Shown here one piece after another: positions 59,501 through 64,000 of a stretch of 64,000 bases of DNA. This stretch comes from Labia minor (lineage: Eukaryota > Arthropoda > Insecta > Dermaptera > Spongiphoridae): NCBI GenBank assembly GCA_963082975.1, contig OY720344.1, positions 85,312,107 to 85,376,106 on the forward strand, read 5' to 3'. Numbering within the stretch: position 1 is the stretch's first letter; every line of letters begins with the position of its first letter. The position numbers were made by a program, and so were the translations under genes. The notes below the pieces were generated by a model. The model made no database searches. It was not told where the DNA came from and saw nothing but the letters and a program-made list of their open reading frames with translations.

Positions 59501-60070
59501 GATTAAATATATTTAAGATAAATTTACTATATTATTGTTTATGTAAATGAAAGTTCAAGGGTGCAAATAGTGAAAGGTGAATAAAATTTGTAATGATGAT
59601 TAATCATCACTCAAGATCGTTGATCTCTTTCATCAAAAATCCAGAATCAAGAAAATTGATTTATAAAACTTTACTAAAAATTATATAGATAATATTAATT
59701 TAAAAAGAATGAAATAAATTAATTATTATTAATATTAATGAAATGATTAATTCATTTTAGGGTGAGTACATTTTCCATTTTTATTATTTTTATTTTTTAA
59801 TTGATATCGATATTTGGAGCGATAAGGAACAAAGGCGAGTTGGAATCCAAACCATAGACACATATATGAGACAAAGTCATAGCAATATCCGGAAACGCTT
59901 TACACTTAGAAAAAAGAGACTTGGTCCAAGACAATACTTACAATATTATTAAAGACACTTTCTGAAATGGCCTGAGATATGAAGAGCTCTAGAGTCAGAT
60001 ACTGGTCATTGGTTTGCCTCAAAAGCAAGTCCTTATTGTTTCTTAATATATCTCGTTCGTTTTCATTCAT
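41350..60070 (-). CDS. CARD-containing initiator caspase (Dronc / CED-3 / caspase-2/9 type), 6 exons, 421 aa
   Basis: Exons from 5' to 3': 60070-59942, 54818-54640, 43663-43357, 43134-42899, 41854-41706, 41615-41350 (TAA). All phases match. Residues 1-90 form a CARD split by intron 1 (ERDILRNNKDLLLRQ; FDVLLSSRTLTFCNLLNSYV; FDIAKIL), the fold that recruits initiator caspases to an apoptosome adaptor. The p20 domain begins near PKGYLLMINNVEFIN. The catalytic His233 is in ILSHG and Cys283 in QCCRG (canonical QACRG), split by an intron after the Cys codon. A short linker with RHD|G is a possible cleavage site. The p10 part has YSTLPGFKANRD, where the Arg of the S1 pocket is kept but the usual neighbouring Trp is Asn, then GTWYINKICEVF. 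Introns 1 and 2 are about 5 and 11 kb and full of repeats. The start is the first ATG, just before the CARD. Orthology to Dronc is inferred from the domain layout. Confidence 0.93.
41855..42898. other. Caspase intron 4 with TA microsatellite
   Basis: A 1-kb intron holding a TA run at about 42029-42058 and a G-rich patch (GGGAGGGGGGGCC) near 42676. Nothing else is recognised. Confidence 0.6.
43664..46166. other. Caspase intron 2, proximal part
   Basis: Mostly AT-rich. C and G homopolymer runs are at about 44862-44871 and 45138-45147, and a palindromic E2F-like motif is at 45334-45353. No gene is seen. Confidence 0.5.
45334..45353. promoter_or_regulatory. Palindromic E2F-like motif in caspase intron 2
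   Basis: GGCGGGAAACTTTCCCGCGC contains TTTCCCGC on both strands, back to back, matching the E2F consensus TTTSSCGC twice. It could instead be a scrap of family C, whose end starts ACTTTCCCGCATA. Function is inferred only from the motif. Confidence 0.3.
46459..46814. mobile_element. Tc1/mariner-type MITE (356 bp) with TA target duplication
   Basis: The ends GGGTAATACAGTCGTTGGCC and the inverse of GGCCAACGACTGTAAACTTT+ACCC are inverted repeats with a small indel. TA lies on both sides, and the host B sequence is continuous (CAAACATA/TATCTTT). Internal GTTATTGGCCCCC/GGGGGCCAATGAC copies form a second inverted pair. Confidence 0.9.
46940..47237. mobile_element. hAT-like insertion (298 bp) with 8-bp target duplication
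   Basis: TGCCTGTG flanks it exactly (46932-46939 and 47238-47245). The element begins CAGGGCCGTTCCGACCC and is GC-rich at both ends, but the right end (GGCGGCATATACCCTAGG) pairs only weakly with the left. The short open frame across the left end is not a gene. Confidence 0.75.
47384..47638. mobile_element. hAT MITE (255 bp) with 8-bp target duplication
   Basis: CTCTACAT flanks both sides (47376-47383 and 47639-47646). The ends CCTAAGTTCCCAAACTT and ACTTTGGGAACCTATG are inverted and carry the GTTCCCAAA pattern widespread in hAT MITEs. The duplication has TA at its centre, as in Buster-type insertions. Confidence 0.9.
47690..50183. other. Caspase intron 2, middle part
   Basis: No gene is supported. 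A 106-codon frame at 49468-49788 (+) has a hydrophobic, AT-driven composition and no partner exons. Bases 48700-48800 are slightly richer (GATGACAGCAAATTCCCCGA) but unassigned. Confidence 0.45.
50184..50215 (+). repeat. Solo head fragment of family A
   Basis: ACCGACCGACGATAGTAAGG and the bases up to GGTATTGTTT are present. The sequence then leaves family A at the same point as the solo fragment at 9326-9356. Confidence 0.75.
50216..51955. other. Caspase intron 2, AT-rich part
   Basis: Nothing is recognised beyond simple AT-rich sequence and a short TA run near 51810. Confidence 0.5.
51956..52586 (+). mobile_element. Family-A element, copy 3 (full length)
   Basis: The head ACCGACCGACG is at 51961 and the TCCG/TCTG microsatellite at about 52082-52110. 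A second head-like block (GCGATCGACGATAAGAAGGG) lies at 52238. The tail carries TATGACGTCAC, and the inverted end CGTCGGTCGGT is at 52549-52559, followed by GGCCACAGGTCAACTTAT as in copy 2. Confidence 0.85.
52628..53265 (+). mobile_element. Family-A element, copy 4, tandem neighbour of copy 3
   Basis: Full-length copy in the same direction, only about 45 bases after copy 3 and closely similar to it. The head is at 52633 and the inverted end at 53237-53247. A small deletion removes part of the post-end GGCCACAGG block. Confidence 0.85.
53270..53970. repeat. Composite SINE/LINE-tail repeat with a tRNA-like block
   Basis: On the minus strand, about 53641-53702 resembles a tRNA with A- and B-box-like segments (TTAGTCAGCTAGGGC, CAGTTCGAAACTCGC). 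On the plus strand, 53880-53970 has the RTE-type tail phrase AATCGGTCCAGTCGTTTCGG, then GAGAATTTTATATATAAG. The two signals point in opposite directions. No other copy is in the window. Confidence 0.45.
53971..54639. other. Caspase intron 2, 5' part
   Basis: AT-rich sequence with a slightly richer patch at 54130-54200; no feature is recognised. Confidence 0.5.
55040..55800 (-). pseudogene. LINE reverse-transcriptase C-terminal fragments, two diverged copies in tandem
   Basis: Minus strand, about 55800-55470: VLYGCETWSMTLGDESRFRV, one stop, then NRILRSIYSPKKDEVTGEWR, CASPDMVRIIKSRRLRWAGH, VARMGED and GRPSGKRPLGRPRTR. This is the classic end of arthropod non-LTR reverse transcriptases ('LLYGCETW ... 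RLRWAGHVARM ... GRPRxRW'). Further down, with frame breaks, is RDTWRRLVAATKNFRDP. At about 55290-55085 a second, more decayed copy repeats the same region (SQKIVRIIKSKRLGRARIVV). Both lie in caspase intron 1 and are dead. Confidence 0.8.
55801..56333. other. Caspase intron 1, AT-rich part
   Basis: Nothing is recognised. Confidence 0.5.
56469..56566 (+). repeat. TATG microsatellite, about 24 units
   Basis: An uninterrupted TATG tract inside family-C copy 2. The matching place in copy 1 (15249-15264) has four units. The THTYIH and MYVC open frames across it are artefacts. Confidence 0.95.
56868..57395 (+). mobile_element. Family-A element, copy 5, nested in family C
   Basis: Head and internal blocks are present, with variant bases in the first block (CTATGGATATTTTTAGGTAC) shared only with the copy at 15567. 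The tail stops after TATATCCATATCTGTTTTTT, so the CGTCGGTCGGT end is missing. Confidence 0.75.
57591..58150 (+). mobile_element. Family-B element, copy 7
   Basis: It starts at GAGTGTCTCCACTCGACTAT and ends with the intact hairpin ACTATCTC-TGGC-GAGATAGT at 58131-58150. A short CA run is at about 58018-58033. It lies in caspase intron 1. Confidence 0.8.
58151..59941. other. Caspase intron 1, 5' part
   Basis: AT-rich sequence with poly-A/T runs. A richer patch at 58375-58470 (GGTTGCCTCTCGAAACTGAC) is unassigned. No gene or element is recognised. Confidence 0.5.
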
Positions 60071-60785
60071 TTTTAATTATTTTAAAACAAACAAAAAAAT
60101 ATTTGTAATAGATAATTAAATTGAAATAAATTAAAGAAAATAATTTAAAAATATATATATATATATATAAATATTTATATTAATAAAATTCAATTGATAA
60201 TATATTATTTCCCACTCGAATATGATCCACTAATGATTAAAGATACGAAGACACTTTCACTAAGACGGAAAAATTTATACTGGCGTGTTCGTTAGTAAAC
60301 AGATGTAAGGTTGTTGAGCGTCCAACGAATGAGACGTTGGCGGTGGGGGGAAGGGGTGAATGGGCTATTCAAAACCATAACCAATTCAAAAAGGAATATA
60401 ACTTTCAATCTCTATAATTACAATTCTTATTTTTAGATTATTCATATAATAAAATTACTAATAAATAATTATGTTAAATAAATTATTAAAATTAATTTTA
60501 AATTTAGATTGTATGTATATTATTTATTTCATTTAAAAAAAGACATTTAACTGCCATCTAGTAATCAACTTTGAAAACAGAAAGCAGATTATTATCATAA
60601 TTTCAAATTAAGATTCAATATAATATAAATTAATCTTATTTGGAACATTTCTCTTTTTGGGAGAGTGAGGGAGAGGATAATCTCAAAATTAAAAAAAATA
60701 TAATTTATAGAGATAATAAATAATGTCAAAATGAAGAATTTTAAATAATTAAGTGACCTCGGTGATTTCAATTCTTTATGTATAT
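60071..60785 (-). promoter_or_regulatory. Upstream region of the caspase gene
   Basis: The caspase ATG is at 60070. A GC-richer patch at about 60290-60360 (GTTGTTGAGCGTCCAACGAA; GACGTTGGCGGTGGGGGG) stands out from the AT-rich surroundings, 220-290 bases upstream. It is the best candidate for promoter or 5' UTR sequence. No core motif was securely identified. Confidence 0.3.
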
Positions 60786-60963
60786 CAGGGGTGTCAAACT
60801 TGCGACCCGCGACAGCAATTTTTGCAGCCCGCGGCCACTTTCGACTTTTTAGAAAAATTTTCAATTGGTTTATTCAATTTGTTTATTGATTTTTTTTGGC
60901 GGCCCGCCTAAAGTTAAACCTTGTTTGTTTGGCCCAAGTGTACCTATGAGTTTGACACGCCTG
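60786..60963. mobile_element. hAT MITE (178 bp) with 8-bp target duplication
   Basis: The ends CAGGGGTGTCAAACTTG and ATGAGTTTGACACGCCTG are inverted. ATGTATAT flanks both sides exactly (60778-60785 and 60964-60971), again with TA in the centre. The CAGGGGTGTCAAACT terminus is a widespread hAT pattern. The open frame overlapping it is chance. Confidence 0.9.
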
Positions 60964-61473
60964 ATGTATATATTTTGTCACTTGAAGTTCTATTTTAAAA
61001 ATATTTTAAGGGCAACATAAAAATATAACAGACCTCACATTTTCATTGAAATTATGTTTTCTTATGCTTAAACAATAATAAATGGTGTACTTGTTTAAAA
61101 GAATATATTACCTCAATCGCGTTATTAGTTTTCAAAATCTTAAACAGTTAAGTACGAGTATATATATAGGTATATAGTATATATAAGTACGAGAAAATAC
61201 AAAATTCTAAAAATTGTTCAATGATTAAATTCAATTAAAATTCAAAATTTAAATTATTGATAGAGAAATACAACTTTTGCCCAAGATAAAACAAATTAAT
61301 TCATGGCCAAATCAACTAAAATAAAAAAATTGGAAGAGCCTGTTGTGTGTTTTAAAATTTACTAAATATTTTGTGAAATGAATATCACAAATGAGATTAT
61401 ATAATATCTCCAAATACAGAAAATATTTTAGAAATCATGTTCTCTTTTACAAATACAAACAAAAAATTGGATT

Positions 61474-61483
61474 AAAAAAAAAA
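61474..61483 (-). terminator. Pol III terminator of tRNA-Lys
   Basis: Ten consecutive T on the minus strand directly after the tRNA 3' end. Confidence 0.85.
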
Positions 61484-61556
61484 CGCCCGAACAGGGACTC
61501 GAACCCTGGACCCTTAGATTAAAAGTCTAATGCTCTACCGACTGAGCTATCCAGGC
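61484..61556 (-). tRNA. tRNA-Lys (anticodon TTT)
   Basis: The minus strand gives a complete cloverleaf: a seven-pair acceptor stem (GCCTGGA with TTCGGGC, including G-T pairs), A box TAGCTCAGTCGGT, anticodon loop CTTTTAA, and B box GGTTCGAGTCC at 61495-61505. The discriminator is G. There is no intron. A run of ten T on the transcribed strand follows directly (61474-61483) as the RNA polymerase III terminator. It is nearly identical to the common metazoan tRNA-Lys(TTT) and very likely functional. Confidence 0.97.
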
Positions 61557-63210
61557 TCTTATTTTATATATATGCTTCAATAATCTAAATTATAGAATTA
61601 TAATTATCATAATAACAAATTGAATTAATTATTTTAAAACTATGAAATGTTTTTTCATTTAAATTGACCTTTGATTATAATTATTTTATTAAATAGTAAG
61701 TATATATAAACCGAATAAAATGATGAATTTGACAGTAAATCATAAATTATATGATAATAAATTTAAAAAAAATTAAAAGGGGTTTAGATTGGTGAAAAAC
61801 AAACGCATCGATTTTTTTATGAAGTTCAATGGGAGAAAATAACTTTTTTGAATTTAATTCTTCTTCTTGAATAAATAAAAAATGTATGTTAAATTAAAAA
61901 ATTACAACTAAACTCATTAAATTGAGGATTCTATTCTTATGCACATGTTCTCAAATACCTAAACCCCACTCCACATTTCTTCCGATTAACTGTTGAATCT
62001 TCTTAAATTTGAATTGTCTAATAAAAACTTCTTGTCTATTTATTATTTATTCAATATTATTATTAATTATATTTTATTTATTTTGAAATAATTTTTTATT
62101 CTACTCCATCCATTAAAAAAAAAACAATTATATTCAATCATGAAGCAAATTATTAGATATTTGTTCAATTTATTTAATTATGTAATCTTATTATAATAGC
62201 AAAAATTGTATTTAAGTAGGAAAATCTAGAAAAATTTTCATGTAATTATTGAAATTAATAGGGTTTTCAGGAGAAGAATTAATCTGAATAGCTCTCATTT
62301 AATGTATAGATACAAATATTATCATTTTAATTCTTTTTTATAACGTTTTTTTCTTTATTAAAGTAATTAATAACACATAAATAAATATCAAAATCCAAAC
62401 TTAATGATTCTGACTGGAATTGGAAAATATATACTTAGATATCATGATGTCTTGTCCGTTCTCCTGATATAAATCCAAATGGACATTTATGAGATGAAGT
62501 ATTAACAATCAAAGTAACGTTACGTATGTACAACTTCAAACGCCTCTTCAGGAAGAATAAGTGAATGAGATGTACCAGAAAATTACATATGAAAACAGAG
62601 TCGATGCCAGTTCGGGTAGGAACCTTTAAAATAGCTCATTTCAGATTTCACGACATATTTTTTATTAAAACGTTAAATAGATCAATATTAATATATATTA
62701 TTTCGTATTAGTATTTTTATATTTTTCATTTCAAAGATAAAATTACCTATTACAAACGAAATAAAAAGAAATCAAAATGTAAAATATCTAATAATTAGAG
62801 AAGTTTGTTTTTCCCTTTTTATAAGAAAATTTTTTGCTATTCAGTTTATATTTATATTTTTTTATTAAATATCCATTTAAAACGAATTAAAAATTAAATT
62901 TTATGTATACTAAAATAATAATACTTATGATCTAAAATAATTAAAATAAATTGTTTAATTTAAATTATATTTGATTTTTACAAATTAAAAAAATATGTTT
63001 AAATTTAACTAATTCTAAAATTCTCTGAATTAATATTAATTTTGCATTGATTATTGAACGAATTCTGAATTAATAAAGGGATAATATCAAGGAATGGATT
63101 ATCAAAGGAGAAACATATAATTAATAGAAAAAAATCAAAACTCCAAATGGAATTATAAAATAATATATTTAATAAAAATTAGTTCAAAGAATACATTTAT
63201 CTTTGTTCGT
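61557..63210. other. AT-rich spacer between tRNA-Lys and RpL8
   Basis: No gene is seen. A richer patch at 62400-62640 (AGAGTCGATGCCAGTTCGGG) is unassigned. The RpL8 3' UTR lies just below 63211, with an ATTAAA-type poly(A) signal on the minus strand at about 63168-63173. Confidence 0.5.
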
Positions 63211-63846
63211 CTATTCGTCTTTCTTTGTGTCTGTCTTTCCACCACGGATTCTACCTGTTCTTCTGGCAGCAATAAGACCAACCTTTCTACCAGCGGATGT
63301 GCCTCGCTTAACAGTAGATGCTTTACCAATATGTTGGTGATTACCACCACCGTGAGGATGTTCAACGGGGTTCATAGCAACACCTCGTACTTTAGGCCAG
63401 CAGTTTCTCTTGGCCTTATATTTGTGATAAGCTCTACCAGCTTTCAAAATTGGCTTATCAATTCTTCCTCCACCAGATACAATGCCAACCATTGCTCGAT
63501 TGGCACTAGAAATAACCTTTTTAGCTCCAGAAGGTAATTTTACTCTGGTCTTTTTTGTATCTGGATTATGCGCAATTACTGTTGCATAGTTTCCAGAGGC
63601 TCTTGCCAAACGGCCACGATCACCATTTTTTTCTTCCAAATTGCAAATAATTGTACCCTCAGGCATGGTGCCTACTGGCATTACATTTCCAATTTGAAGA
63701 TTGGCTTTTTTACCACAATAGATAAATTGGCCGGTATATAAGCCTTCAGGTGCAATGAAAAGTTCTTTTCTAGTTTTAAAGCGGTAGGGATCTCTGAAGT
63801 GAACCCATGCAAGAGGAGCACCACGACCGGGATCATGAATGATATC
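63211..63846 (-). CDS. RpL8: 60S ribosomal protein L8 (uL2), 3' exon, 211 residues
   Basis: The exon starts after an acceptor (TTTTTTTAG|GATATC) at 63846 in phase 0 and ends at TAG 63211-63213. It opens [20 protein letters not shown] and continues through [60 protein letters not shown] and [20 protein letters not shown], ending [14 protein letters not shown]. This is uL2, a core protein of the large subunit at the peptidyl-transferase centre; the invariant GGGNHQHIG loop touches the rRNA there. The family is about 257 residues, so the first roughly 46 residues lie beyond the window on the high-coordinate side. No lesion is visible and the exon is clearly less AT-rich than its surroundings, as expected for a highly expressed gene. 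Confidence 0.97.
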   Translation of the reverse strand, partial: DIIHDPGRGAPLAWVHFRDPYRFKTRKELFIAPEGLYTGQFIYCGKKANLQIGNVMPVGTMPEGTIICNLEEKNGDRGRLARASGNYATVIAHNPDTKKTRVKLPSGAKKVISSANRAMVGIVSGGGRIDKPILKAGRAYHKYKAKRNCWPKVRGVAMNPVEHPHGGGNHQHIGKASTVKRGTSAGRKVGLIAARRTGRIRGGKTDTKKDE

Positions 63847-64000
63847 CTAAAAAAACAAGCTTTGTTACCATTTTTATATTTTATAATTAATGAAATTAAC
63901 TATAATTTATCGTTCTCACTAAGTTATATAATCTATGAGTTATCTAGAGAATCAATAGAATAATCGCCTTAATATAAAAAATAGAATCTTTCGTTAAAAA
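63847..64000 (-). other. RpL8 intron, runs off the window
   Basis: AT-rich intron sequence upstream of the last RpL8 exon. No further exon is seen before the window ends. Confidence 0.7.

Noticed and set aside
60595-60864. 89-codon minus-strand frame near the caspase start
   Set aside because: It reads through an hAT MITE end; no domain.

Overview
The window looks like arthropod nuclear DNA. It is very AT-rich, the genes have many GT-AG introns, and the gene set is metazoan: a cuticle-type zona pellucida (ZP) protein, a CARD-containing initiator caspase, cytosolic tRNA-Lys and ribosomal protein L8. Between the genes lie mariner/Tc1, pogo, hAT, P-type, LINE and hairpin-ended elements. I cannot name the species from sequence alone.

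Layout. Bases 1-23,200 hold no convincing gene. They contain a decayed integrase tail (1766-2113) and many dispersed short repeats. I call the three main families A (ends ACCGACCGACG, TCCG/TCTG microsatellite inside), B (3' terminal hairpin ACTATCTC-TGGC-GAGATAGT, CA microsatellite inside) and C (ends ACTTTCCCGCATA, TATG microsatellite inside). Bases 23,246-28,881 (+) encode an eight-exon, 638-residue ZP membrane protein. Bases 30,320-33,501 are a nearly intact Buster/ZBED5-type hAT transposon with an exact 8-bp target duplication and one frameshift. Bases 34,242-36,308 are a P-element-like transposon with 14-bp inverted ends, an 8-bp target duplication and an internally deleted transposase. 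Bases 36,449-38,681 (+) encode a seven-exon, 359-residue type II membrane protein that looks like a Golgi/ER glycosyltransferase-like family. Bases 41,350-60,070 (-) are a six-exon, 421-residue CARD caspase. Its two largest introns (about 11 kb and 5 kb) are full of repeats, including one family-B copy broken by three separate transposon insertions. tRNA-Lys(TTT) lies at 61,484-61,556 (-), and the 3' exon of RpL8 at 63,211-63,846 (-). The rest of RpL8 lies beyond the window.

The genes do not form an operon or pathway. The type II protein gene and the caspase gene converge on a 2.7-kb spacer. The exon structures given here come from reading splice sites and checking codon phase across every junction. 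All junctions in the three complete genes keep frame, but no transcript evidence was available.

The most unusual material is in the mobile fraction: the hairpin-ended family B, whose seven copies all point the same way; a composite of A inside C that seems to have moved as a unit; a 95-bp perfect direct duplication around a 200-bp insert inside the hAT element; and the KP-like deleted P element.
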